64,000 nt of DNA, taken from contig JAQISU010000132.1 in NCBI GenBank assembly GCA_029339505.1, positions 8,740,001 to 8,804,000 of the forward strand, given 5' to 3'. A program made the translations under genes and the position numbers. The notes under the pieces are model-generated. The model did no database searches, was not told where the DNA came from, and saw only the letters and a program-made list of their open reading frames with translations. Below, piece after piece: positions 24,436 to 34,928 of the stretch. Every line of letters begins with the position of its first letter. Position 1 is the first letter of the stretch. The stretch is from Unio delphinus. Lineage: Eukaryota; Mollusca; Bivalvia; Unionida; Unionidae.

Positions 24436-25330
24436 AGCACATCTGCGTCTATTTCATTCATGACAGGTCACCATAACATTTTCTCGTGTAAGACAACGAC
24501 TGCTATATTTTCTGTCTGCAGTAAACCGTTGTGGAATTTCGTATTTAGACCAACACTATATCATTATACAATTACAACTGTCACTGTTATTATTATGTTG
24601 TTTCTCAGCATCATTATACAATCAACATCAATATCAAATTCTCTATTATTTTTTATCGCTTTGTTTATTACCAGCGAGATTTATTCTTATTATATCAACG
24701 CTGACAGTTTCATTGCTGCTGGTGTCATTAGAATATAAACTGACTCTACGATGTTGATTTATGCTTCTAATTTGTGACACTCCGAGATAAACTAAATTCG
24801 ACCACTCGATGAGATCATCTACGATCCAAACATCTGTATTAATGATGGCTAACCTCTGAGATGAATGCATCCTCATTGCGTATCCTAGCGTCCAGAGAGA
24901 TGTTCATCGCGCAATGCATATTCGACAACATTGATATCGACCAGAACAATATCATTTCAATCGAGAGTTTTTTTGTTTTTTTTGTTTTACCAGCAATATG
25001 AACCTCAGAAGTTTGTATTCGTGTATCAGCTGGCCTATAACATAATGGTACAGGCAATTCTGAAAACTTTTCGTTATGTATATTGAAACAACCGCTGTTG
25101 AAGCTTGTCTCTGAGTATCTTTCTACTTGCCACTATCAAATCGTTTGGTCTCCGCGCTTCCCAAAAATCATTTGACGAGGTTTCTGAAATTATATTACAT
25201 GGTTTTTCACATTGGATTGTATTTGATTGCAAACTGGTTCAAACAGCTTCTGATGTCACTTGAGCTTGTCCACTTACTCAAATCAGGCCTCTGCTGTGGT
25301 CTAAAATCTCGTAATCAAAAGTAGAAAAGG
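24436..25330 (-). pseudogene. Helicase-HNH C-terminal relic (block C)
   Basis: The minus strand resembles 33975-34805. The HNH-coding end (24440-24530), the motif around GVSQIRSINQHRR (about 24740-24790) and upstream helicase residues remain, split over several frames (24646-24876, 24839-25057). Its end abuts the integrase relic tail to tail, as in the intact element. Confidence 0.7.
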
Positions 25331-25629
25331 AACATAATGAGACTATTGTAAGAGCTGCGCTAGACAGGTTAAAAATTGGAACAAATTTGGACAAGGATTT
25401 CTGTTGTCATTCTCAGTGAAGCTGGTACATAATTAATTTCCTTTTAGCAAAATTTAGCTAATTCCTACAACTTTGATCTTCACACTTTTATGTAGGAACC
25501 AAATCTTGTAAAATCTTTGCTTAGCCAAGATTGTGTTTGTGTCATCAGTGGCTTTTGGTACAAGTAACATGTATTGCTATTAGAACTAAAAATCTTAAAA
25601 GCTGTATAATTAGCCAAATGTGGCTATCC

Positions 25630-25920
25630 ACCTCAGTCTTTCTTACCATAATGTACATATATGACTTCAAGGCACAAACCAATTAACCTCCGTCTTTCTA
25701 ACCATAATGTACATATATGACCTCAAGGCACTAACCAATTAACCTCCGTCTTTCTTACCATAATGTACATATATAACCTCAAGGCACAAAACAATTAACC
25801 TCCGTCTTTCTTACCATAATGTACATATATGACCTCAAGGCACTAAGCAATTAATCTCCGTCTTTCTTACCATAATTTACATATATGACCTCAAGGCACA
25901 AGCCAATTAACCTCATACCA
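25630..25920 (+). repeat. ~57-bp tandem repeat, five units
   Basis: Units of the form CTCCGTCTTTCTTACCATAA, then TGTACATATATGACCTCAAG and GCACAAACCAATTAAC, with few differences between them. Confidence 0.92.
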
Positions 25921-27050
25921 TATTGTACAAACCATTTTCTTTTTTAGAAATATATATTTAGCAAAAATATTTGTTTAATAACTGAGAAAACTATTTTCAT
26001 AAGCTGATGGTGTGGGTCAAAAAAATACAAATATTTTGGATAAGAGGAAGATCTGCCAACATTTGGAAGAATTGAGATACAAGCTTGGAAAAATATCAAA
26101 AACAATGTTTCTATATTTCTGAGCAAGTGTTCATACAGTAGACTCATGCTGTATGGCACCCTTTTTAATGCAAGCGGAGTTTTGTATTAAGTAGTCGAAA
26201 CCAGGTTTAGTGGCCACTTGCTTATAAATCTCTTCTTTTCCATTTTCATTTTTCTATCACGTTTGTCTGTAGATTGTGACTACCTGATCAGTGAACATGC
26301 TTATTCTCTCATTTATCCTTGTGTACTGTGACCGTGATTATCTTAGCATGTGTATTTCTCCATCATTTAACGAATCATTCCCACTCAAAAAAGACTTAGG
26401 TGCAATCTCAACTGCCTGATTTCAACAACTGTCTCTAATTAGATTTACTGCATATACAGCTCAGTTTATTGCAATCTTGCAATGTGTTTCGTTTAACTTG
26501 TCTATTATAAATTGTTTTACCTATCCATCTACTTATATGTACTTGGCCAACTATTATTTTTTATTTCACTATTACGGCTGCCTTTCTCTCACATTTCCTG
26601 TCTCTCTCTCTCTCTCATTCTGTTGTGTCATGCTTATCTCTTAAATGCTTGCACATTCCACTTATTAATATAAAAGGCCATCTATAAAGAGCACATGTGA
26701 TCCTTGTGTTGGACTCCTAATGTTTTATGCAATTTTAAAATCTATATACTTGAGCATAGAACTTACTGTGTAACATTCAAATTGAATGAATATGATAATG
26801 CTAAACCATTCCAGTGATTCACATAAGGTTAGTATTTGTATACAGATTCATGAGGTAAATTATCTCTTTTACCCATATTAATCACCATTCCATTCTAATG
26901 TGTGCCAGCCCTATTGTTAATAAATGCGTAATCAGAATAATCTCCAGTGAATAACATGTTATGTGCTGTAATCCAGAGGAAATGAATAGAGAATCAAAAT
27001 GTTTATATCACATTGTTATTAAATATCCATATTTGGAATGATTATAACCA
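25920..27050. other. Gene-free segment
   Basis: AT-rich sequence with a short (CT)n tract near 26600. I see no supported gene. Confidence 0.5.
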
Positions 27051-27059
27051 GAGCATGTT

Positions 27060-27325
27060 TACGTAATGTAAATACTGTCCCGTTTCTTCAACAGCTTTTC
27101 ATCTCTTCATTAACATACACCATTTATACATTACCCGTTGATCAGGAAGATCTATAATATATTTTAGTATTACCATCTTACCATTTGACTATCAACTAAT
27201 TAGTTTTTTATATCACTGGTCGATATTAAAACTTTAACTTTTTCTATAATTTTATTCATATGACAGATTGTATAGCGCTAAATAGCCTAAACGTGCTGGT
27301 GCACCATAAACCTTCAATCAATCAA
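27060..27325 (+). repeat. Non-LTR retrotransposon 3' UTR
   Basis: Matches the 3' UTR of 21080-21330, ending in AGCGCTAAATAGCCTAAACG and GCTGGTGCACCATAAACC, followed by an ATCAATCA-rich tail. No ORF part is retained. Confidence 0.6.
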
Positions 27326-27329
27326 TTAA

Positions 27330-28370
27330 CCACATGGACTTTAGATATCCTTATTATAAATGTAAATTTTTAACTTTCTGAAATTGTATTATTTCAGGTA
27401 GTGCTTTCTCAAGTTTTGCCATAAAATGATGTCATGACATAACTTCTGCAACTTTAAAATTCAGTACACTTGACATGTGTGTTTCCTGTATATTAATCTT
27501 AGTAAGAAACAAGTTAATTGGCTTTGGCCGTCAGAAAAATATAAATCTTTGCAGCACAGAAATTAGGTACATCTAAAATGTATAACCTGTTCAATCAACA
27601 AATCTGCAAAAATAATGTAAATGAATGAATGAAAGCTTTCAATTGATATTATATCTTTATAATAAGTATTTTATAAAAAGGGATAGTAGGCACATGTTGG
27701 ATGATGGTACTTAGGTCCGACAGAGTAATAAGAAGCAGATTATCAAGTATGAATCCTGGTAATCCATTTTATGTTTAATTCTGACCTGGCATCACATAAG
27801 AGAAGTGACTGAAGCTTTAAATAAACACAATCATAATGGGTTCTTTTGTTTCAAGTTCAAATGTACATGTTAATAAGTATGCAAAACTTTGCTTTGATAT
27901 GATGATATTTTGTAACATATTTAAATCTTAACATAGTTTTAACAATATAAATTCCATATATTAACAGCATAAACAATTCCATCTCAAAGACTGCAAGATT
28001 TTATTCTTTTAGTGTTTTAATGGCAAGTGGTTAAATGTATAAATTTATAGACACTCTAAAAGACATGTAATATTTGTATCACTCACTAGACCCTTTATTG
28101 GTGCGTCCATAACACTGGTCAACAGTGAAATCATTACTGACTTGAAAAGGCCCTAATCTGTAGTATTTTGGTGTGCCAAAAACGAATATAACCGTGAAAA
28201 AATTTTATTGGCTCTCGTTTTGAAGATATTCATATACCTCATTTTCTATGTTTCACTGTGTCAATTTCTCCAGTAGGACTGCAGCAACATCCGGAATAAT
28301 GATGTAACATTGCATAATATCATCATGCTCACATCATCCACAGTTGATTGCATCATTTTCTGATGCAATG
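27330..28370. other. Gene-free segment
   Basis: No recognisable feature. It leads into the upstream region of the transposase-like gene. Confidence 0.5.
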
Positions 28371-28374
28371 CAAT

Positions 28375-28490
28375 ACTAATGTCATGCGGCTGCTGAAGTA
28401 AGTTGACGTCAGCAGTGTACTATACATGTGTAGGCCTATTATACTAATGCCAGGCGGCTGCTGAAGCTGACGTAAGCAGTGTACTATGTA
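28375..28490 (+). repeat. Two-copy direct repeat upstream of the transposase-like gene
   Basis: ATACTAATGTCATGCGGCTG and the following ~35 bases recur as ATACTAATGCCAGGCGGCTG, each copy running through CAGTGTACTAT. This may be a promoter-proximal or terminal repeat. Confidence 0.75.
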
Positions 28491-28606
28491 AAGCCCAATC
28501 AGATAGGTTCAGCATTTAAAATATTTTAGACGTTGTGCGAGACAGTTCAAGCTACTGTTACATAAAACTTATTATTTTATCCATTTACGTACAAAAAAGA
28601 ACAGTA

Positions 28607-30295
28607 ATGCCTCGAAAGTGTGTTAATACCGCGGACAATTTTTGCTATATTTGTGGGGAAGAGACATTTGCCAACCAGAAGAAAAGTATCGATTCTCAAG
28701 TGAAGAAGGCATATCATCTTTACTTCGGATGCAAGGTTGGTGACCAAGACAAGCCTTGGGCTCCGCATATATGCTGTGCTACATGTACAACACAGCTTTC
28801 ACAGTTGTTGAATTGCAAAAGGTCATCAATGCCGTTTGCAGTCCCAATGATGTGGAGAGAGCCAAGCAACCACCTAAATGACTGTTACTTCTGCTTGGTT
28901 CCTCTTCTTTCCGGCGGAATAACGAAGCGAAAGAAGTCGAGAATAGTCTACCCAAACATTCCGTCTGCACTGAGACCAGTTCCACATGGTGAGGGACTTC
29001 CTATTCCAGAACCTCCAGCAGAATATTCTCTTGATTCATCTGACGAAGACAAAGGTGAGTCGACCTGTTCTTCTCCTGGTCCATCAGCATGCAGTGATCC
29101 AGATTTTCACTGTGGTGCATCATCAACCTCACACAGAATAACACAGGAAGAACTAAATGACCTGATTCGTGATTTGGACTTATCAAAGAACAAGGCAGAA
29201 TTGCTAGGATCAAGACTCCAACAATGAAATCTTCTAGAAGAAGATGTCACAATTACTGCATATCGAAAGCGCCACCAGCAATTGGAGCCTTTCTTCAGAA
29301 AGGAAAGTAATCTGATATTCTGTTCCGATATTGAGGGCCTCATGAATGCTTTAAAAATCACTCATGACCCACAAGAATGGAGACTATTTGTGGACTATTC
29401 GAAACTGAGTCTCAAGGCTGTGCTTTTGCACAATGGAAACATTCTTCCATCTATTCCAGCAGCGTATGCTGTCCACATGAAAGAGACATACGATAACTTA
29501 AGGCAGCTACTGAATTCCATTGAGTATAACAAGTACAGCCGGCACCTCTGTGGTGATTTGAAGGTAGTTGCCCTTTTAATGGGACTGCAGCAAGGATATA
29601 CAAAATACATGTGTTTCTTATGCGAGTGGGATAGCCGAGCAAGGGAACTGCACTACATGAGGAAGGAATGGACTCACAGGCAGAAAGTAGCCATTGGAGA
29701 GAAGAATATCCAACACCCAGCTCTGGTTGAGGCTCAGAAAATCTTGCTACCACCCCTTCACATCAAACTAGGTTTGATGAAAAACTTCGTGAAAGCCATT
29801 GACCGGACTTTGCCAGCATTCCAATACCTACATGAAAAATTCCCTCGACTCAGCGAAGCAAAGATTAAAGAGGGAGTTTTTGTGGGTCCTCAGATTCGAG
29901 AGCTTTTCAAAGATGACCGGTTCAACAACTTGCTGGAAGGTGACGCGAAACAAGCATGGAATGCTTTTCGCCTAGTTTCTACAAACTTCCTCGGAAATGT
30001 TAGGGCAGAAAACTATAAGGAACCAGTAGAAGACATGTTGATGAAGTATAAGAAACTTGGCTGCAATATGTCTCTAAAGATTCACTTCCTTCATTCCCAT
30101 TTGGATTTCTTTCCTAGCAACTGTGGTATTGTTAGTGATGAACACGGCGAACGTTTTCATCAAGATATCGCAACAATGGAACAAAGATACCAGGGAAAAT
30201 GGTCCACTACAATGCTGGCTGACTACTGCTGGACACTCCTCAGAGATGCTCCCGAACAGCTGTACAAGAGACAGGCGAAGAAACCTAAGATGTAG
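28607..30295 (+). pseudogene. Transposase-like multi-copy invertebrate protein, one stop codon
   Basis: The ATG at 28607 gives MPRKCVN; an in-frame TTG/ATG upstream is less likely. The frame is open to 30295 except for a TGA at 29225-29227 (consistent with a Trp codon), giving about 562 codons. The N-terminus has paired cysteines (CYICGEETF, HICCATC, CYFCL), suggesting zinc binding, then a low-complexity acidic linker. The C-terminal part is well preserved: RLFVDYSKLSLKAVLLHNG, LCGDLKVVALLMG, CFLCEWDSR and DEHGERFHQDI. I recognise the type as a protein found in many copies in invertebrate genomes without assigned function. The spaced D, D and E residues would suit an RNase H-fold transposase, but that is inference. 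Only one lesion suggests recent activity. Confidence 0.72.
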
Positions 30296-30389
30296 TCAAT
30301 GACTTGATTTTTTATAGGTAGGCTATTACAGTTGACCTTTTACTATTGGAATGCATTTCGTTATGTAAACATTAATTTTTTGCAGATTA

Positions 30390-30992
<603 letters not shown>

Positions 30993-31331
30993 TTAGTTTT
31001 ATTTACAGCCATCACCATTTAAATAATAAATAATTTGTATTTTTAAAAAACAGTAGTGACTGCTTGCCGCTAAATAAAGTCTTATAGTTGAGTGCGAAAA
31101 TGAAGATGATCATTAATTCTCCTTTGGAATTAAAAACAAAAACAGCTGCAGTATGTACATGTGGATTTCAGCGATATTGTTGCAGGGCTGTGTCAGTTTA
31201 TTTAAAGCTGAATCGAATAATGCCAGTTTATATAAAATATGTTATTTTAAGAGTTTTGATAAAGAGTGAACAATACAGAAATAAAAGAGCGGTATAAAAA
31301 CTTGATTGTTCATTGCAAAATTGAGACTTAC

Positions 31332-31480
31332 CAGTATCTAGGAAGAATTTGGCGACCTCTGGATTATTTTCCAGGCTCAAAGAGGACTTCTTTTTATTCC
31401 ATCGTTCATGCTGATCACCAATACATATGCGTGGGCTGCCATAATTTGCCAAAAGAGCTTTTTTCCATCCTTTCAGAATC
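31332..31480 (-). other. Possible single host or repeat exon
   Basis: The minus strand encodes GSPRICIGDQHERWNKKK and NPEVAKFFLDTG, then a consensus donor GTAAGT (31331-31326). An AG lies upstream near 31480. The motif resembles a recurrent domain of uncharacterised invertebrate proteins. It has only one exon and no partner exon in the window, so this is a weak call. Confidence 0.25.
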
Positions 31481-31584
31481 TATGTTTTGGTTTTCGATGT
31501 AGTTGCGGACACGCCATTATTTTTGTAAACACGTGTTTACGCATGGCTAAAATTCTTAATCTTCGGGAGAGGTCAACACAGAGG

Positions 31585-31589
31585 ATACA
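31585..31589. repeat. Target site duplication, left copy (ATACA)
   Basis: ATACA directly before the left TIR, repeated at 48145-48149 directly after the right TIR. Confidence 0.75.
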
Positions 31590-31831
31590 AGCAGCAGAGA
31601 GGGTGAATCCTACAACATTTTTTTAGTATATTTTTGATTATACCCTCCAAAATAACACTAGACCCTTCTCGCGAATAACTAGAAAAAAAATGACAGTGGT
31701 TGTTGTCTGAAAACATGGGATTCGCATTCGCGTTTTCGTTGATGAATCATAAATGTCGCAACGTCGTTGTCACTCACCCCTCTCTGCTGCTAAGGTTTAC
31801 GGTGATTTTAACCGAATATTTTATCAAGTCC
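31590..31831 (+). repeat. Left terminal inverted repeat (242 bp)
   Basis: Exact reverse complement of 47903-48144 by eye. It starts AGCAGCAGAGAGGGTGA, and near its inner end (31774-31791) it carries the same motif inverted. It overlaps the last 24 bases of the ATPase gene. Confidence 0.95.
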
Positions 31832-32473
31832 GATACGATATCGTGTCCTAGGGTCTGCTAAATTTATTGTCACAAATCCGTGTGGTTTTGACTGAGCGTG
31901 ACTAAAGAAATTTCTAAATTGATTATGATTCATATCACCGCTGCACCAGGTCTGATGAATATTTCGTAGCGTATGAGTATCAACGCCGTTAAATACACAC
32001 AACACATTGCAATTATCTCTGATCACTTTTGGTATTTGTGTGTACCGTTGAGTGACATAGATCACATCAGTGTTTTTATGCCTGCCTCGGGAAAATATTC
32101 TAGCAGGATTTTTTTGATTATCTAACATGATATCATCGTATACCACTAAATTGTTAATACTTCCATCGATGTCTTCCACGGAAGGGGCTTCCTCTATATC
32201 AGTAATAAACTCAATAAAATCTTCATCGATTTGAAATTCTTTTGCTTTCTCGTTAAAATCCTTTAGCACTTCATAGCATCGCTGATCGTCTACACTCGGG
32301 GCTATTAAATACAATTTGTTCCATTTCATCCATCTCGTTATCAAATTAAGTAGCAGTTGTGTCTTTCCGCTTCCAGATGGTCCGATTATAATCATTCTAA
32401 TTGAATTCGGCAACATTTCATGATGTTTAATAGTTTCCCGCCGTCGGGTAGCTGAATAATCAATTATATTCAT
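31808..32473 (-). CDS. FtsK/HerA-type (A32-like) genome packaging ATPase
   Basis: 221 residues, intact. Walker A GPSGSGKT lies at residues 31-38, Walker B LVVYDD at 109-114, and a sensor-like YVTQRYTQ follows at about 139-146. This is the compact A32-like layout of Polinton and large-virus packaging motors, which pump DNA into preformed capsids. The ATG at 32473 is 18 bp from the divergent zinc-ribbon ORF. Its C-terminus runs into the left TIR, so its end is constrained by TIR identity. Relics of the same gene occur at 13970, 16247 and 22340. This is the best-preserved gene of the left half. Confidence 0.92.
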   Translation of the reverse strand: MNIIDYSATRRRETIKHHEMLPNSIRMIIIGPSGSGKTQLLLNLITRWMKWNKLYLIAPSVDDQRCYEVLKDFNEKAKEFQIDEDFIEFITDIEEAPSVEDIDGSINNLVVYDDIMLDNQKNPARIFSRGRHKNTDVIYVTQRYTQIPKVIRDNCNVLCVFNGVDTHTLRNIHQTWCSGDMNHNQFRNFFSHAQSKPHGFVTINLADPRTRYRIGLDKIFG

Positions 32474-32491
32474 GCCCGTTATATATAAATT
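32474..32491. promoter_or_regulatory. 18-bp divergent intergenic spacer with TATA-like core
   Basis: The whole space between the divergent ATPase and zinc-ribbon starts reads GCCCGTTATATATAAATT. It is too short for two separate promoters, so the transcripts must start inside the opposite gene or have almost no leader. The TATATAAA is suggestive only. Confidence 0.35.
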
Positions 32492-32689
32492 ATGGATCTA
32501 TATTGTGTGAAGTGTAAAAAACGTACTGGCACAGATGACTTGACGACGATTACAACTAAAAATAACCGATCAGCGCTTTCTGGTAAATGCGTACAATGTA
32601 GTACAAAGAAATTTAGATTTGTTTCTAAACCCAAGGAACTCAAGGAACCTTTAAAAAAAAAAGAGGAGGTGATATCGCAGCCAAGCTAA
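32492..32689 (+). CDS. Zinc-ribbon protein, probable N-terminal part of a PLA2 protein
   Basis: 65 residues starting MDLYCVKCKKRT, with a second pair in KCVQCSTKKFRF: a compact C-x2-C...C-x2-C zinc ribbon like the small DUF5679-type domain of phage and virus proteins. The C-terminus is lysine-rich and reads through an A10 run (32653-32662). Immediately after that run the PLA2 frame continues one base back, without an ATG of its own. The simplest reading is one protein, zinc ribbon plus PLA2, split by a homopolymer indel or joined by a -1 slip. Relics of both parts stay adjacent in blocks A, B and C. Confidence 0.75.
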   Translation: MDLYCVKCKKRTGTDDLTTITTKNNRSALSGKCVQCSTKKFRFVSKPKELKEPLKKKEEVISQPS

Positions 32690-33021
32690 CTAAACTCCCT
32701 GGAACCCCATGGGCAAAATACCCTGGAGAAAAGCACCTTCCAGGATATAGCTACTGTGGGCCGGGAACAAGACTTGATATCAGACTCAATGATCAAAATC
32801 AGCCCCGACCCGGTGAGGAACCAATAAACGCTATTGATAAGGCCTGTCACCTTCATGATGTATCTTATAAAAGCAGTAATCTGCAGCACAGGCATCTAGC
32901 AGATGTGAAATTAATTCATGCGTTAAATGCTATTTCTGATAAATCTTTCAAAGAAAAATTGGCTTCCTTTTTGATAAAATCGGCTATGAAAAGTAAATTG
33001 ATGTTAGGTGCTGGTAATTAA
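32659..33021 (+). pseudogene. Parvovirus VP1-type phospholipase A2 domain (frame-separated)
   Basis: About 115 codons open from the A10 run to TAA at 33019-33021. Family signatures are clear: a calcium-binding loop YCGPGT and a catalytic CHLHDVSY (the His-Asp pair and following Tyr), with a proline-rich stretch between. Secreted and parvoviral PLA2s hydrolyse the sn-2 ester of phospholipids; in parvoviruses the domain sits in the capsid and breaches the endosome during entry. There is no ATG in frame before the core, so expression depends on the upstream zinc-ribbon ORF. The stop lies 7 bp before the integrase ATG. I label it pseudogene only because the frame is broken here; all catalytic residues are present. 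Confidence 0.78.
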
Positions 33022-33028
33022 TAACAAC

Positions 33029-33982
33029 ATGGAATCTATTTATTATTCCCCAAGAGGATACTGGAGGGGTAAATCAGCAATCCATAAACTCGCTAGCGCT
33101 GCGAAAGTGAAAAAAACCACTGCGGCTCATTGGTTATCCAAACAGGCACTATGGCAAATTTATCTACCACCGCCTAAACAAATCAATTTCTCACATTTTG
33201 ATGTGACCGGACCCAATGAAGTTCATCAGGCTGATATATTATTTCTGCCACATGATCGTGGTTACAAATACGCATTAACCGTAGTTGATATTGCAAGTCG
33301 ATACAAAGAAGCAGAACCGTTAAAAACAAAATCAGCCACTGAAGTGGCTTCTGCATTTGAAAGGATTTATCGAAGGAGTCCTCTGCACTGGCCAAATCTA
33401 TTACAAATTGATCCCGGCAAAGAATTTCAGGGTGCAGTGTTATCTACAATGAAAAATCATAAAGTCACTATCAGACGAGGACATACTGCGCTACATCGTG
33501 ATCAGGCCATTGTAGAACGGTTTAATAAAACCCTTGCTGAGCGGTCATTTGGATATCAATATGCAAAAGAATTCATCCAAGAAAAAAGATCCCGTGAATG
33601 GGTTAAAAGGTTACCAGCTGTGATTACTGCACTGAATAACGAGATTACTAGAACCATCAACATGAAACCTATCAACGCGATTAAAAAGAAGTCAATACCT
33701 GAAATGGAAATTCAAAAAGATTTTAGCGTTTCCCAACCAATTCTTGGTAGTAATGTCATTGTGAGGTACTTATACGAACCAGGAGAGCTTGAGGGTGGCA
33801 CAAAAAGGGCTACTGATCCTATTTGGAGTATTACTGCACATAAGATATCTAGTATAACACGATCTACGTGTAGACTTCCAATCTATAAACTGGATTCAAC
33901 TGCCCCTCAACGGGGTTTTACTAGACAACAATTACAAGTGATACCTGAGGATACTCAATTACCACCGCATGGGCTTAACTAG
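33029..33982 (+). CDS. Retroviral-type (rve) integrase
   Basis: 317 residues from ATG 33029; the frame is also open a few codons upstream, to a CTG. The catalytic triad is visible at about D69 (VHQADILF), D128 (LQIDPGKEF) and E163 (AIVERFNK), close to the D,D35E spacing of Polinton and retroviral integrases. The basic N-terminal part and the C-terminal ~100 residues (EPGELEGGTKRA, RLPIYKLDS) would be the DNA- or chromatin-binding modules. It would process and join the TIR ends to the target. It ends tail to tail with the helicase-HNH gene, overlapping it by 8 bp. Intact, unlike the neighbouring polymerase gene. Confidence 0.92.
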   Translation: MESIYYSPRGYWRGKSAIHKLASAAKVKKTTAAHWLSKQALWQIYLPPPKQINFSHFDVTGPNEVHQADILFLPHDRGYKYALTVVDIASRYKEAEPLKTKSATEVASAFERIYRRSPLHWPNLLQIDPGKEFQGAVLSTMKNHKVTIRRGHTALHRDQAIVERFNKTLAERSFGYQYAKEFIQEKRSREWVKRLPAVITALNNEITRTINMKPINAIKKKSIPEMEIQKDFSVSQPILGSNVIVRYLYEPGELEGGTKRATDPIWSITAHKISSITRSTCRLPIYKLDSTAPQRGFTRQQLQVIPEDTQLPPHGLN

Positions 33983-34928
33983 CACCCTTGCGTCTATTGC
34001 ACTCAAGACAAGTCAACATCACATTATTTCTGACATGACCGAGATTGTTATTTTTTCTGTCTACGGTGAATTGGCGAGGATCCTTATCCGAATACTGCCA
34101 ACGCATTATACAATTGCAACTCGCGCAGTGATTATTCTGTTGTTGCTTCAGAGTAATTATTAATTCAGCATCAATATCAAAATCTCGTTGTTTTTTTTTG
34201 TCTTGTTGTTTGTAACCGGAGAGTTTTTTATCAATAATATCATCTATTGTGGTGTCATTATCATTGCCAATGATTTCATCATCAAAGACAATTCTTCGAA
34301 GTTGATTTATTTTTCGTACTCTAGACACTGCGAGATAGACTAAATTCGACCATTCTATGCGATTATCTACCATCCAAACAATTGTATCCGATATAGTCAA
34401 TCCCTGTGAAGAGTGTATTGTTGCTGCATAACCTAGCGTCCATGGGGATTTATTAGTACGCAATGAATATTCAACGACATTGATAACAACCAGCACAATA
34501 TCATTTAATACGAGAATCTGCTTTTCACGCCTTGACTCTGTCAGGCATGGAATATCAACTTCGATGTTCTGTTTTCGTGTATCCGATGGCCTAGAAAAGA
34601 GGGGCACTGGAAGTGTTGCAAATTTTTGTTTATGCAATTCAAATAACTTCATCTGAAGTGTGTCCCTGACTATTTTTCTACTTGCAATGATTAAATCATT
34701 TGGTCTCCACGCTTCCCAAAACTCATTCATGGGAGTTTCCGAAATTATTTCACGGGTTATTTCACACTGGATTCTATCCGGTTGTAATCTAATTAGTTTC
34801 TTCAATTATTTTAATTCATTATCAAGTGATCTATGATCGGTATCAATTTCTTCATAATAGTCTACAAAACCCTTTAGCCATTCATGGGGGGATGCACCGA
34901 CAAATGGTGGTGGTTGCCCGTGATCACC
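33975..34928 (-). pseudogene. SF1 helicase C-terminal motifs and HNH domain of the polymerase fusion
   Basis: Continues the frame of the upstream polymerase-helicase segment after a TGA (34929-34931), with a second in-frame TAA at about 34806-34808. Visible helicase motifs: GDHGQPPP (motif III) right after the TGA, GYAATIHSSQGLTI (motif V/VI-like) and VYLAVSRVRKINQL. The C-terminal ~65 residues form an HNH/zinc module: CASC, FTVDRKNNNLGH, then NVMLTCLECNRRKG. The 276-codon open part begins at 34805. Both stops need only one base change from a sense codon (TGA from CGA is a typical CpG decay). Confidence 0.8.

Noticed and set aside
25630..25920. CRISPR-like array of regularly spaced repeats
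   Set aside because: Units are contiguous ~57-bp tandem repeats without unique spacers, in animal DNA.
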